The notes under the pieces are model-generated. The model was not told the DNA's origin. It made no database searches and worked only from the letters and a program-made list of their open reading frames with translations. From Ferrimonas futtsuensis DSM 18154 (GTDB taxonomy: Bacteria > Pseudomonadota > Gammaproteobacteria > Enterobacterales > Shewanellaceae), in NCBI RefSeq assembly GCF_000422645.1, contig NZ_AUGL01000002.1, positions 62,001 through 126,000 on the forward strand: 64,000 nucleotides of DNA, read 5' to 3'. Of the stretch, positions 29,039-39,800 are shown in pieces; within the stretch, counting starts at the first letter, position 1, and each line of letters starts with the position of its first letter. A program made the translations under genes and the position numbers.

Positions 29039-29782
29039 ATGGGCTTTGTGGTGGTGATTCCCGCCCGTTTTGCCTCTACCAGGCTGCCTGCCAAACCTCT
29101 GGCGGAGATCGCCGGAAAGCCGATGATCCAGTGGGTTTGCGAGCAGGCCCAGGCCAGCGGTGCCGACCGGGTGGTGGTGGCGACCGACGATCAGAGGGTG
29201 TTTGACGCCGTCTCAGGTTTTGGCGCCGAGGTGGTGATGACCTCAGCGCATCATAACTCAGGAACCGAGCGCCTGGCCGAAGTGGTCGAGCTGCTTCAGC
29301 TCGGTGAAGATCAGGTGGTGGTCAATGTTCAGGGTGATGAACCCCTGATCCCGCCCGCCAACATCCGTCAGGTGGCGCAAAACCTGATCGCCAGCGGGCT
29401 GCCCATGTCCACCCTGGGGGTGGCCATCGAAGACGCCGAGGAGATGTTCAACCCCAATGCGGTCAAGGTGGTGTGCGCCGCCGATGGCAGGGCCCTCTAT
29501 TTCTCTCGTGCGCCGATTCCCTACCACAGGGACGGGTTTGCCGATGGGCCAGCGGTCAGCCCTGGCGCGCTGCGTCATGTAGGCATCTATGGCTATCGTG
29601 CTGGCTTTATTCAGCGTTATGTCAGTTGGCAGCCCAGTCCACTGGAGGGGATTGAATCCCTGGAGCAGTTGAGGGTGCTTTACTACGGTGAAGGGATTCA
29701 TGTGGAGGAGGCCCAAGAGACCCCTCCGGCCGGCGTGGACACGCCGGAGGACCTGGAGCGGGTCAGAGAGATTCTCGAATAA
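29039..29782 (+). CDS. kdsB: 3-deoxy-manno-octulosonate cytidylyltransferase KdsB
   Basis: 247-residue enzyme activating Kdo with CTP to CMP-Kdo for the lipopolysaccharide inner core. Opens with [17 protein letters not shown] (nucleotide-binding) and has the VQGDEPLI motif; E. coli KdsB has 248 residues. Two bases after ycaR, closing the lipid A/Kdo operon. Confidence 0.96.
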   Translation: MGFVVVIPARFASTRLPAKPLAEIAGKPMIQWVCEQAQASGADRVVVATDDQRVFDAVSGFGAEVVMTSAHHNSGTERLAEVVELLQLGEDQVVVNVQGDEPLIPPANIRQVAQNLIASGLPMSTLGVAIEDAEEMFNPNAVKVVCAADGRALYFSRAPIPYHRDGFADGPAVSPGALRHVGIYGYRAGFIQRYVSWQPSPLEGIESLEQLRVLYYGEGIHVEEAQETPPAGVDTPEDLERVREILE

Positions 29783-29787
29783 TAGAC

Positions 29788-29812
29788 AGGCGGCCGTTGG
29801 GCCGCCTTTTTT
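29788..29812 (+). terminator. Intrinsic terminator after kdsB
   Basis: AGGCGGCC (29788-29795), loop GTTG, GGCCGCCT (29800-29807), then TTTTT. Confidence 0.92.
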
Positions 29813-29824
29813 GTGTCAGATGGC

Positions 29825-30199
29825 TCAGTCCGGCCAAACCTCAGATCTGGCTTTATTGATCTGCTGCTTAAAGGTGGTGGTGAGGGAAGCGCCATTAAGG
29901 TATTCGCTGGTGGCCCACTGGTAGGTGAGGCAGAGTACGGTGGCCAGGATGATGCCGCGCCAGGTTCGGGTGCCAAACAGCAGACTGAAGGCCACGGCCC
30001 CAAACAGGGCGCCCACCAGCCAACCCCAGTGACCACTTACTCTGTCCAATGACAGTTCCAACAGGGCCAAGGCGACGCACACGGTCAGTGCCCCAAGCAA
30101 AGGCCCGGGAGTGGGAGAGCGTATCAGCACCGCAGTCCCGTAAACTGGCACCATGGAGACCAGCAAAACCAGGGCGGCGAAAACCAGCAGATCAGTCAT
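29825..30199 (-). CDS. Small membrane protein, unknown
   Basis: 124-residue protein with about three to four hydrophobic helices spanning residues 3-95 and a polar C-terminal tail. I do not recognise the family. ATG at 30199 overlaps the last 8 bases of the hydrolase gene upstream, so the pair is probably co-translated. It converges with kdsB. Confidence 0.6.
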   Translation of the reverse strand: MTDLLVFAALVLLVSMVPVYGTAVLIRSPTPGPLLGALTVCVALALLELSLDRVSGHWGWLVGALFGAVAFSLLFGTRTWRGIILATVLCLTYQWATSEYLNGASLTTTFKQQINKARSEVWPD

Positions 30200-31043
30200 G
30201 CAGTCTGTTTCGATCCTCGTAGAGAGTGGTGACCCAACGCTCGGTGGTGATGAAGCGCCAGCTCCAGGAGGACAGGGATGTGGGGAAGGCTTTCTGCCAA
30301 GCCTCCAGTGGCGCATCCTTGTCCTGTTTCTTCGCCCATATTATTGAGTCTAGCAGCATTTTCTGGAACGTCTGCAGGTCGGCCTTGTTCGCCAGCTTGC
30401 CGTGACCCGGTATCACCCTGGTGTCTGCATCCATCCATTCCAGCGCCTTGGTGACCGCATTGAGGTATCCCTCCACACTGCCTCCTCCCTTGAGATCGAC
30501 GTAGGGGAACATGCCGTTGAAGAAGAGATCACCCATGTGGATCACATTGGCCTTTTCGAAACGAACCAGGGCATCGCCATCCGTGTGGCCATGAGGCAGG
30601 TGGATGACCCGAATGGTGTCGTCGTTGAGGTGGAAGGTGATCCCCTTATCGAAGGTCACCACAGGTAGGTGCTCAGGGGAGAACTTGGCATCGTCTGCCA
30701 GTCTCAGCCGGACATTGTGATGAGCGAACACCGTAGCAGGAGGCGCAAATTCGGCGTTACCGCCGGTGTGATCGCCGTGGTAGTGGGTGTTGAGCACATA
30801 GTTCACCGGACCAGGCTTGATGGCGGCCAGCGCCTGTTGGATGCGACCGGCCAGAGGCGCGAACTGGTCGTCGATAATGAGAATGCCATCGTCGCCGGCA
30901 CTGACACCGATGTTGCCGCCGCTGCCGGTGAGCATGTGCACCCCTTCCGACACTTTCTCGGAGAGGATCTTCACATCCTTAAAGCGATCCTCAGCGCTCA
31001 ACGGCAGGGAGAAGAGCAGGGTCATGAGAAGCAGTTTGCGCAT
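30192..31043 (-). CDS. Secreted metallo-beta-lactamase-fold hydrolase
   Basis: 283-residue exported MBL-fold protein. Signal peptide of about 17 residues (cleavage after LSA). Zinc motif H87-Y-H89-G-D91-H92 (THYHGDHTGG), later metal ligands in LPHGHTDGD and IPGHGK. This resembles the periplasmic group of MBL hydrolases related to class B3 enzymes and quinoprotein relay proteins; actual substrate unknown, and antibiotic hydrolysis is not implied. ATG at 31043 chosen because AGGATG lies 6-9 bases upstream; ATG at 31052 would overlap that site. Confidence 0.8.
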   Translation of the reverse strand: MRKLLLMTLLFSLPLSAEDRFKDVKILSEKVSEGVHMLTGSGGNIGVSAGDDGILIIDDQFAPLAGRIQQALAAIKPGPVNYVLNTHYHGDHTGGNAEFAPPATVFAHHNVRLRLADDAKFSPEHLPVVTFDKGITFHLNDDTIRVIHLPHGHTDGDALVRFEKANVIHMGDLFFNGMFPYVDLKGGGSVEGYLNAVTKALEWMDADTRVIPGHGKLANKADLQTFQKMLLDSIIWAKKQDKDAPLEAWQKAFPTSLSSWSWRFITTERWVTTLYEDRNRLHD

Positions 31044-31194
31044 AAAAATCATCCTGATGGTTGTTTGTTGATGAAAATAACACCAAATTCCTATGGTTGA
31101 TATACACCTCCGTTCATTGAGGGGCAGCTATTTTCTTGGGGGTAAGGGCGATACCTTAGAAGCGTGGCACAGGAAAGAAGCTCGCTACCAGATG

Positions 31195-31221
31195 AAAAAG
31201 GGCGCCTCGAGGGCGCCCTTT
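31195..31221 (-). terminator. Intrinsic terminator after the TonB receptor gene
   Basis: AAGGGCGCC (31198-31206) and GGCGCCCTT (31212-31220) form the stem; AAAAA at 31195-31199 gives the U-tract on the minus strand. Confidence 0.88.
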
Positions 31222-31230
31222 ATGGTGTGG

Positions 31231-33618
31231 TCAGTACCTGTAGGTCAGGTCCATGTAGTAGTAACCGCCATTGAACCCGAAGGGGGTGTTGGTGAGCGGA
31301 TAGATGAAGATGCCATTGAAGTTGTTGTCCTCGGGGCGCTTCTCCGGATAGGTGTCAAACAGGTTCTGGGCACCGGCGGTCAGGGTCAGGGCATCGGTCA
31401 GGGCGTAGCTGGCACTGAGGTCGGTGGTCCACTTGGCGTCGTATTTCACCTCGGTTCGGGAGTAGCCCACGGTGTAGGTGCCGAAGTAGCTGAACCTTAA
31501 GTGGGTGGTCAGATCGTTCAGGCTGTGAGTGAAGCCGAGGTTGCCCTTGTGGTGCAGGTTGGCGTCGGTGGCGCGAATCTCCTCCCGGCGGTCAAACAGC
31601 TGCTCCTGCTGACCACTCAGGATGGTGGGCAGGTTCACCGACTGAATCTCGGTGTCGTTGTAGGCGTAGGCCAGGTTGGCTTTCAGCTCACCCCAGCTGC
31701 CCAGGTCAAACTCCTGGGTGGCCACCAGATCCAGCCCCTGGGTGCGGGTGTCCAGGCCGTTGATGAAGAAGCGGGCGGATTCGGCGTTGGTGCCGGCAAA
31801 CAGCGTTTCAATTTGTGGGGAGGACTCCTTATCCACCGAGCCGGAGAGGATGATGCGATCGTCCACATCGATGCGGTAGGCATCCAGGGTGACGGTCAGG
31901 CCACTGTCGTGGCTGTACACCAGGCCCAGGCTGTAGGAGTGGGAGATCTCCGGCTCCAGCTCGTTCACTCCCAGGGCCTGGGTGATGGGCGCCAGGGTGT
32001 TGAAAGTGCCGGACTCACGGGGCACAAACTCGCCGGTGACCGGATCCGGATCGAAGAAGGTGGAGATGTTGGTGAAGTAGAGCTGCTGCACGCTGGGGGC
32101 GCGGAAGCCGGTGTTGGTGGTGGCACGCAGCGCCAGGGAGTCGGTGAGGTCCCAGCGACCCGCCAGCTTCCAGCTGGTGTTGCTGCCGAAGTCGGAGTAG
32201 TCCTCGTAACGGGCGGCGGCGGCCCAGTAGAACTGGTCGCTGTACTGGTTTTCCAGCTCCAGATAGAGCCCCAGGTTGTGACGGTCCTCGTCTACCGCAG
32301 ACTCGGGAGTGAAGCCGCCAAAGCCCTGGCTGCCGCCGGATTTGCCCTGGTAGTCGCCGCGAATGTAGGAGGCTTGCTCACCGGCTTCCACTTCATAGCC
32401 GCTGTTGCGCCAGCTGGCGCCCAGGGCAACCACCAGTTCGGAGTCGTTGGCAAAGTCGTAGTAGCGGGAGGCGTCGATGTTGAGGTTGAGTTCGTTGGTG
32501 GTCAGCTTGCCCGCATCAAACTCGGTCTGGCTGGTGGGGCCCAAGGAGGCGTTCAGGCTGTTTTTTACCCGGTACTCGAAGCTGTTCTGGCCATAACCGG
32601 CGGAAGCATCCAGGCTCCATTCACCCACCTCGAGTTCATAACCTACCAGCAGGGAGGCATCGATGATCTCCGGGTTGATCTGCGGCAGGAAGCCGTCGGG
32701 GTAGATCTCCGGGACGTTGCGACTGTCTCTGGCGCGGCGGTAGAAGGCGCCTGAGTTGGACTCACGCTCCGAGTAGCCGCCGAAGAAGTACAGCTGGTCG
32801 TCACCACCGAGGGCGGTGCCGGCGTTGAGGAACAGGCCGTAGTTCTGGTAGTCGCTGTCACCCACATGGTGGTTGTTGCGGTCGAAGCTCTCCTCGCGGG
32901 GATCCGGGCTGCCGTCGGCCAGCTCAGGGTACTGCTGGCGGGGGTCGTTGCCGGCGCGGTTGGTGGGGTTCTTGTGGTGGCTCTCCAGGGAGAGGTTCAG
33001 GAAACCCTCGTGACCAAACTGCATGCCGTGATTCAGGCCGACGCGCACCTGCTCACCGTCGCCTTCGTAGGTCTGACCCAGGTGGGTACTGATGCTGCCC
33101 CCCTGGTCGGCGTCCTTGAGCACCACGTTGATCACCCCGGCGATGGCGTCAGAGCCGTACTGGGCGGCGGCGCCGTCACGGAGGATCTCGATGCGCTTGA
33201 TGGCGGACATGGGGATGGCGTTCAGATCCACGTTGGAGGAGCCCTTACCCACGGTGCCGGAGAGGTGCACCAGGGCGGTGGTGTGACGGCGCTTGCCGTT
33301 CACCAGCACCAGGGTGTGGTCCGGAGACATGCCGCGCAGGTTGGCAGGGCGAACCGCGTCGGTGCCGTCGGTCACCGAGGAGAAGGGGAAACTGTAGCTG
33401 GGGGCGGCAAATTGCAGCGCCTTGGCGGTTTCCAGCTGACCTGTGGCGGCCAGGTCTTCGGCGGAGATGATGTCTACCGGGGCGGCAGAGTCGGTGGCGG
33501 TGCGCAGGGCAATGCGGGAACCCACCACTTCGATACGTTCAACAGCGGCCTCTTCGGCGGCCAACAGGGGGGCTGGCAGAGTTGCTGCGACAGCCAACGC
33601 AACAAGGTTTCTAAACAT
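31231..33618 (-). CDS. TonB-dependent outer-membrane receptor
   Basis: 795-residue beta-barrel receptor taking up a ligand with TonB energy. Signal peptide to about residue 21, TonB-box-like VERIEVVGSR near 27-36, plug domain to about residue 165 (LRGMSPDHTLVLVNGKRR, ILRDGAAAQYGSDAIAGVINVVL), then the barrel ending in the aromatic MDLTYRY. The plug has the form common in catecholate- or plant-compound-type receptors of marine bacteria; no TonB, ExbB or siderophore gene nearby, so the substrate is open. It stands as a single gene with its own terminator. Confidence 0.92.
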   Translation of the reverse strand: MFRNLVALAVAATLPAPLLAAEEAAVERIEVVGSRIALRTATDSAAPVDIISAEDLAATGQLETAKALQFAAPSYSFPFSSVTDGTDAVRPANLRGMSPDHTLVLVNGKRRHTTALVHLSGTVGKGSSNVDLNAIPMSAIKRIEILRDGAAAQYGSDAIAGVINVVLKDADQGGSISTHLGQTYEGDGEQVRVGLNHGMQFGHEGFLNLSLESHHKNPTNRAGNDPRQQYPELADGSPDPREESFDRNNHHVGDSDYQNYGLFLNAGTALGGDDQLYFFGGYSERESNSGAFYRRARDSRNVPEIYPDGFLPQINPEIIDASLLVGYELEVGEWSLDASAGYGQNSFEYRVKNSLNASLGPTSQTEFDAGKLTTNELNLNIDASRYYDFANDSELVVALGASWRNSGYEVEAGEQASYIRGDYQGKSGGSQGFGGFTPESAVDEDRHNLGLYLELENQYSDQFYWAAAARYEDYSDFGSNTSWKLAGRWDLTDSLALRATTNTGFRAPSVQQLYFTNISTFFDPDPVTGEFVPRESGTFNTLAPITQALGVNELEPEISHSYSLGLVYSHDSGLTVTLDAYRIDVDDRIILSGSVDKESSPQIETLFAGTNAESARFFINGLDTRTQGLDLVATQEFDLGSWGELKANLAYAYNDTEIQSVNLPTILSGQQEQLFDRREEIRATDANLHHKGNLGFTHSLNDLTTHLRFSYFGTYTVGYSRTEVKYDAKWTTDLSASYALTDALTLTAGAQNLFDTYPEKRPEDNNFNGIFIYPLTNTPFGFNGGYYYMDLTYRY

Positions 33619-33794
33619 CCGTACTATCCAAATAACTAAAGTGAATATGAAAGTGTGAGGATGTTAACACTTCGAAGAACGCCGAATTATAACCAAATCG
33701 TCTGATTCATCATGCTCCGGTCTAAAAATCGCTGAAATAACCCCCTGGTTTAACTGGGCTTAAGGTTGTGCTTTAGGCTGCTTTGGGTGTGGAT

Positions 33795-33819
33795 AAAAAA
33801 AGGGAGGCGTGAGCCTCCC
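33795..33819 (-). terminator. Intrinsic terminator after the RND operon
   Basis: GGGAGGC (33802-33808), loop GTGA, GCCTCCC (33813-33819), with seven A residues at 33795-33801 forming the U-tract on the minus strand. Confidence 0.92.
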
Positions 33820-33840
33820 GAACGACGGTGGGAAAATTCA

Positions 33841-36800
33841 TTACATCCAGTTGGGCAACTTGTTGTCGCTCCATTGCTTGATGCGGGCACAGCGTTGGGC
33901 GTAGAAATGACGCATGCGGCTGAGCAGCAGATAGCAGTAGGGCACCAGGAACAGGCTGGTGACGGTAGAGAACAGCAGGCCGCCGATGATGGCCAGAGCC
34001 ATCGGCGTATAGGAGGGGCCTCCGCCAGCCAGGCGGGTGTCGTTCAGGGCCAGGGGAACCAGCCCCAGCACTGTGGTGGCCACGGTCATCAGTACCGGCC
34101 GCAGACGGGACGCGGCAGCCTCGATGATCGCCTGCTTGAGACGGTCGATGTCTGGCTCTCTCTGGTTGATCTGGTCCACCAGCACGATGCCGTTGTTGAC
34201 CACCACCCCCATCAGAATCAGGATGCCGATCATCCCCATGATGGACATCTCCTGCCCCAGCACCATGAAGGTCCAGTAGACCCCGGTGATGGAGAACAGG
34301 ATGGAGGTGATCACCGCCGTGGGCAGCAGCAGGGATTCGAACAGCGCCGCCATGACGATGTAGATCATGGCGATGGCCAGCAGCATGTTGATCATCATGA
34401 TCTGTTCGCTGTCCTGCTGCTGGCGGAAGCCGCCGCCGAAGCTGTATTCGTAACCGGGAGGCCAGTGGATGGAGTCCAGCACCCGGGTCAGGTCGTCGCG
34501 CACTTCATCCATGGAGCGTCCCTCCACGTTGCCGCCAATGGTCAGTGCGGTCTGACGATTGAAGTGGCGAATCCCCTGCAGCTGAGGCTGGCTGGAGATA
34601 CTGGCCAGCATCTCCAGGGTATAGACCCGCTCGCCATCGCGGACGATGGGCAGTTGCTTCAGCTGCTGCAGGGAGTCGCGCCAGTGACGCTCCCAGGCGA
34701 GGAAGATCTGAATCTCGCCGCTGGGGTCATGTCGGAAGGAGCGCAGGTTCTGCCCGCGTACCGCCAGGGCCAGGGTCTGGGCGGCGTCACTGACCTGCAA
34801 TCCCAGACGGGAGAGCAGCTGACGGTCGAACTGCACCACCAGCTCCTGTTGACCGGCACCGGCGTCGGAGCGCACATCCTCCAGCCCCTCGATGCGGTTC
34901 ATCAGGGGGAGCAGCTGGTCCGCCAGCTCCATCAGCACCGTGGTGGAGCGGCCGGTCAGGGTGATCCTCATGCCGCTGTCGTCGCCGCCGCCCCAACCAA
35001 ATTCGGGCTCGGCGTTGGCCAGCCTGGGCATGTTATCGCGGATGGTCTGCTTGATGGACTCGATGTCTGCGGGCAGCTCGTCACGCATGATCAGGGTGGT
35101 GGTGGCGTTGTCGGTGGCGTAGTAGCTGTAGATGCTGTCGAACCCCAGAGCCTGCTGGTTGGCAAACAGGTACTCCTCCACCCGGTCCACCATCGCCTCG
35201 GTGACCGCCACCGGCTGGTTTTCTTGCAGGTGGTAGCGCAGGTAGAGGCGGGTGTTGTCGTCATCATCGTCCGCCATCTTGACCTGGCTGATGGGCAGGG
35301 CGGTGCTGGCGAGCAGCACCAGGGCGATGATCCCCGAGGTTTTGGGCCACTCCAGGCAGCGGGTCAGCCACTTTCTGTACCTGGGGTGGTGGCTGCTGCC
35401 CTTGGGGCTGGACTTCAGTCCCTTGAGACGGGAGAGCAGCAGGGGCAACAGGGTCTTGGCCAGCAGCAAGGAGGCCAGCAGGGAGATGCAGATGGCGATG
35501 GCCACATGCTCCAGGAACATGGTCAGCTGCACCTTGGTGCCGAAGATGTTGGGCAGAAATACGATGATGGTGGTCAGGGTGCCGGCCATCACCGCCAGGG
35601 CCACCTTGTTGACCCCGGCCAGAATCGCGTCCTTGGTGTCCTTGTACTTGCCGCTCTCCTGGGCTTGCAGTACCGACTCGGTCACCACCACCGAGTTGTC
35701 GATCAGCATGCCCACTGCCAGCAGCAGTCCCATCATCGACAGGATGTTGAGGCTGTAGTTCATCAGGTACATGGCCGCCAGGGTGATGGCGATGGAGATG
35801 GGCACGGACACCACCACAATCAGGGTCATGGGGATGTTGCGCAGGAACAGGAACAGCACCCCGAAAGAGAGGCCTGCGCCTATCAGGCCGGCCATCAGCA
35901 GGTCGTGCAGTGAGCTTTTTACCCCCTGGGCCTGGTCGTCCATGGAGAACAGCTCGATGCCCTGGAACTGGGGATTGTTGTTGGCCAGGGCGATCACCTT
36001 GGTCACCCGGTCGGCCACTTCCACCAGGTTGGCGCCGGACTCCTTGAAGATGTCCAGACCGATGGCGTAGGCGCGGTTGAGGTGACGGCCATCGATGCGC
36101 TCCGCCTGGGTGTAGCCAATCTCGGCCACATCACCCAGGTGCAGGCCAGGACGAATCACCAGGTTTTCGATCTCGCCGATGCTGCGAAACTCCCCTTTGG
36201 GAGAGAGTTGCCACAGGGTCTGCTGACTGCGCAAGGTACCACCGCTGAGGGTAAAGTTCTCCTGGCCCAGGCGCCGCTGCAGCGTGTCCGGGTTGACTCC
36301 CATGGTGGCCAGGGCATCGGCATCGACGCGAATCTCGATGCGGGGTTTGTCGACCCCGTAGAGGGTCACCTGGGAGACCCCGGGCAGGCGCTCCAGAGGA
36401 CGCTTGAGCTGGCTCTCCAGCAGGTCATAGGCGCCGCTGAGATCCCGCTTGGAGGAGATCCTCAGGGTATAGATGGGCATGTCCGCGGTGGAGAACTGGC
36501 GCAGCAGTACTCTTTCTACATCGCTGGGAAGCAGATGGCGCACCGAGTCCAGCCGCTCCCTGGCTTCCACCGTCTTGGAGGCGATGGGCACGCCCCAGTC
36601 GAAGCGCATCTCGATAAAGGCGCCATTCTCGGTGGAGTGGGAACGCATGCTCTTCACATCACTGAGGGTGGCCAGGGACTCCTCCAACACCGTGGTGATA
36701 CCGCGTTCCACCTCCTGGGGAGAGGCACCCTGGTAGGGCACTTCCACCATGATCTGGGGGATCTCCAGGCCGGGGAACATCTCCAGGGGCAACAGCCGGC

Positions 36801-36891
36801 TGGAAACCAGCCCCATCAGCAGCATCGCCAGGAAGGCCATGGTGATGGTCACCGGCCGCTTGAGCGCCAGTTTGGTCAGATTAGTGGTCAT
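33841..36891 (-). CDS. RND efflux transporter, second pump gene
   Basis: 1016-residue inner-membrane resistance-nodulation-division pump with 12 membrane helices and two large periplasmic loops. Helix 4 carries GMLIDNSVVV, where AcrB has the proton-relay pair Asp-Asp; here it is Asp-Asn. N-terminal FxxRP-type motif LKRPVTITM present. ATG at 36891 overlaps the upstream pump gene by 11 bases, so both are made together, perhaps as a heteromeric pump as in MdtBC. Substrate unknown. Confidence 0.9.
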   Translation of the reverse strand: MTTNLTKLALKRPVTITMAFLAMLLMGLVSSRLLPLEMFPGLEIPQIMVEVPYQGASPQEVERGITTVLEESLATLSDVKSMRSHSTENGAFIEMRFDWGVPIASKTVEARERLDSVRHLLPSDVERVLLRQFSTADMPIYTLRISSKRDLSGAYDLLESQLKRPLERLPGVSQVTLYGVDKPRIEIRVDADALATMGVNPDTLQRRLGQENFTLSGGTLRSQQTLWQLSPKGEFRSIGEIENLVIRPGLHLGDVAEIGYTQAERIDGRHLNRAYAIGLDIFKESGANLVEVADRVTKVIALANNNPQFQGIELFSMDDQAQGVKSSLHDLLMAGLIGAGLSFGVLFLFLRNIPMTLIVVVSVPISIAITLAAMYLMNYSLNILSMMGLLLAVGMLIDNSVVVTESVLQAQESGKYKDTKDAILAGVNKVALAVMAGTLTTIIVFLPNIFGTKVQLTMFLEHVAIAICISLLASLLLAKTLLPLLLSRLKGLKSSPKGSSHHPRYRKWLTRCLEWPKTSGIIALVLLASTALPISQVKMADDDDDNTRLYLRYHLQENQPVAVTEAMVDRVEEYLFANQQALGFDSIYSYYATDNATTTLIMRDELPADIESIKQTIRDNMPRLANAEPEFGWGGGDDSGMRITLTGRSTTVLMELADQLLPLMNRIEGLEDVRSDAGAGQQELVVQFDRQLLSRLGLQVSDAAQTLALAVRGQNLRSFRHDPSGEIQIFLAWERHWRDSLQQLKQLPIVRDGERVYTLEMLASISSQPQLQGIRHFNRQTALTIGGNVEGRSMDEVRDDLTRVLDSIHWPPGYEYSFGGGFRQQQDSEQIMMINMLLAIAMIYIVMAALFESLLLPTAVITSILFSITGVYWTFMVLGQEMSIMGMIGILILMGVVVNNGIVLVDQINQREPDIDRLKQAIIEAAASRLRPVLMTVATTVLGLVPLALNDTRLAGGGPSYTPMALAIIGGLLFSTVTSLFLVPYCYLLLSRMRHFYAQRCARIKQWSDNKLPNWM

Positions 36892-39800
36892 GCTGGCTCT
36901 CCATGGCAAATTGCTTGTTGTCGAACAGGCTGTAGAGCACCGGCAACACCACCAGGGTGAGCAGGGTGGAGATCATCAGTCCGGCAATCACGGTGATGGC
37001 CATGGGGGCGCGCATCTCGGCGCCTTCGCCCAGGCCGATGGCCATGGGGGCCAGGCCCAGGGTGGTGGTGAGGGTGGTCATCAGGATGGGGCGCAGCCTG
37101 GAGTGGGCCGCCTCCATGATGGCCTGGCCCCGTTCCACGCCCTCCTGGCGCAGCTGGTTGATGCGATCCACCAGCACGATGGCGTTGTTCACCACGATGC
37201 CCGCCAGCATGATCAGGCCGATGAAGACGATCACCGAGACGTGGGTGCCGGTGAGCCACAGGCCATAGACACTGCCTGCCAGGGCCATGGGTACCGCCGC
37301 CAGGATCAGCAGGGGGTGCAGCAGAGACTCAAACTGGCTGGCCATCACCAGGTAGACCAGGAACACCGCCAGGCCCAGGGCGATGTAGAGGGAGTTGAGT
37401 GAGTGCTCCATCTCCTCATTCTGGCCACCAAACTGGATGCTGGTGCCCGGGGGCAGGGACAGTGACTCCAGCAGGGTGGAGGCGGCGTCTACCCCCTCCT
37501 TGAGGGAGCCGTAGGCCAGGTTGGCGGAGACGATGGCCACCCGCTGCTGGGCGATGCGGTTGATGGACGCGGGACCAATCTCCTCCTTGATGGTGGCCAC
37601 CGCATCCAGAGCGATGGGGCGCTCGGAGCCCGGGTTGACGATCAGGCTGGCCAGATCCTCATGTTGATCCCGTTGGGCGGGCAGGGCCCGCACCAGGATG
37701 TCGATTTTGCGGTCACGCACGGTGTATCGGGAGGCCACACTGCCGCCGATCACCGAGGCGACGCGGTTGGCCACATCCGGGGCGGTCAGCCCCAGAGACG
37801 CCAGCTTGGCGTGGTCGAAGCGGATGGTCAGCTCGGGCTGGCCCTCCTTGAGGCTGTTCTGGATATCCTTGAAGCGATCGGATTGGGCCAGGGTGGCCGC
37901 CACCTGACCGCTGGCCAGACCCAGCATATCCAGGTCATAGCCGCTGATCTCCAGCTCCAGAGGGGTCTTGAAGCTGAACAGCTCCGGCGACTGGGCCGAG
38001 TACTCCAGATCCGGGATGCGCGAGGCGCTGTGGCGCAGGGCGCTCATCACCTGGGCTTGCTGGCTGGCGTCACTGAGCACCACCTGCAGCCGGCCCCAGT
38101 TTTCGCCGCCAATCTGGGAGGCGGAGCTGAGCAGGCCTCCGCTGCCCGCCTGGGAGTAGACCTTGTCCACCGCCTCATTGTCCATCAGGCTGTCCGCCAG
38201 GTGGCGCAGCACCTTGTCGGTGTGGCTGACCTCGGTGCCCGGTGGCAGCTGCACCTCCAGGTAGAACTCCCCCTGGTTCATGGGGGGAATCAGCTCCATA
38301 CCCAGACGTGGGGCCAGGGAGAAGGCCAGGGCGGTGACGGCCACCGCCACGCCCAGAGTCAGCACCCGGGCACTCAGGGCCAGGTTCAGCAGCTTGGGGT
38401 AGCCCCAGGAGAGGGCGCCGTAGAGGCGGTCAAAACCCCAGAGCACCGGGGTGAACAGCAGGGCGAACAGTTTGCGCAGGGCGCGAACAATCACCATCAC
38501 CACCGCAATCACCAGGCTGGGGATATAGGAGAACAGCAGCACGAAGGGGAAGCTGAACACCGTGGTCGCATGGTGACGCACCTTGCCCCAGCGGGTGGTG
38601 GGCTTGGCCTTGGGCTGGGAAGTGCCGTTGACCTTGAGCTCAATCCCCTTGCGGGAGGAGAGCATCGGAATGGCGGAAAGGGCCACCAGCAGGGAGGCGA
38701 TCAGGGCGAAGGTGACCGTCATCGCCTGATCGGCAAACAGCTGGCCGGCGATGCCGTCGACAAAAATCAGCGGCACAAACACCGCCAGGGTGGTGAGGGT
38801 CGAGGCGATGATGGCACCGCTCACTTCCCGGGTGCCGGTTTCGGCGGCCTGGTGCAGATCATCCCCCAGTCGGCGACGACGGTCGATGTTCTCCAGCACC
38901 ACGATGGCGTTGTCCACCAGCAGGCCCACTGCCAGGGCGATGCCGCCCAGGGACATGATGTTGAGACTGATGCCGGCGAAGTACATCAGATTGAAGGTGG
39001 CGATCACCGATACCGGAATGGAGAGGGAGATGATCATGGTGGGCTTAAGCTGGCCCAGGAACAGGAAGATCACCGCCATCGCCAGCACGGCACCCACCAG
39101 GGCGGCGCTGGTTACCTCATTGACCGCATTCTCAATAAAGCGGGACTGATCGTAGAGCAGGTTGACCGGGTAGGGGGTCTCCTCCTCAAGTTGCTTTAAC
39201 TTGGCCTTCAGGGCCTGGGCGACGGCGACGGTGTTGGCGTCCCCCTCCTTGTAGATGGCCAGTTCCACCGCTTCCTGGCCCTGACTGCGGGCGATGTTGT
39301 CTCGCTCCTTGAAGCTGTCTTTGACCTGGGCCACTTCAAACAGGCGCACCTGACGCTGATCGTCACGGTAGACCACCATCTGACGCAGCTCTTCCAGGTT
39401 TTGGAACTGATTGAGGGTACGGATCAGCAGTTCCTGATCGCCCTGGGTCAGCTTGCCGGCGGAGAGATTGAGGTTTTCGCTGCGAATGCGCTCAATCAAC
39501 TGGGCGGCGGTGAGATTCAGCTGGGCCATCTTCTGCTGGTCGATGAGGATCTGCACCTCCTGCTCCAGTCCGCCGGAGGGACGCACCGAGGCAACACCGG
39601 GCACGGTTTCCAGGGTGCGTTTGAGCTCCTCCTCCACCCAGGTGCGCATCTGCACCAGGGCGGCTTCATTGCTCTCCTGGGTGGTGACCGCCAGGCGTAC
39701 TATGGGGTCCAGATTGGGGTTGAAGCGCAGAATCAGCGGCTTATCCACATCCAGGGGCAGTTGGATGGCGTCCAGCTTCTCCCGGCTGTCGAGGGCGGCC

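Noticed and set aside
33766-35913. 715-codon plus-strand open frame
   Set aside because: Antisense to the RND pump gene; His/Gln/Gly-rich shadow.
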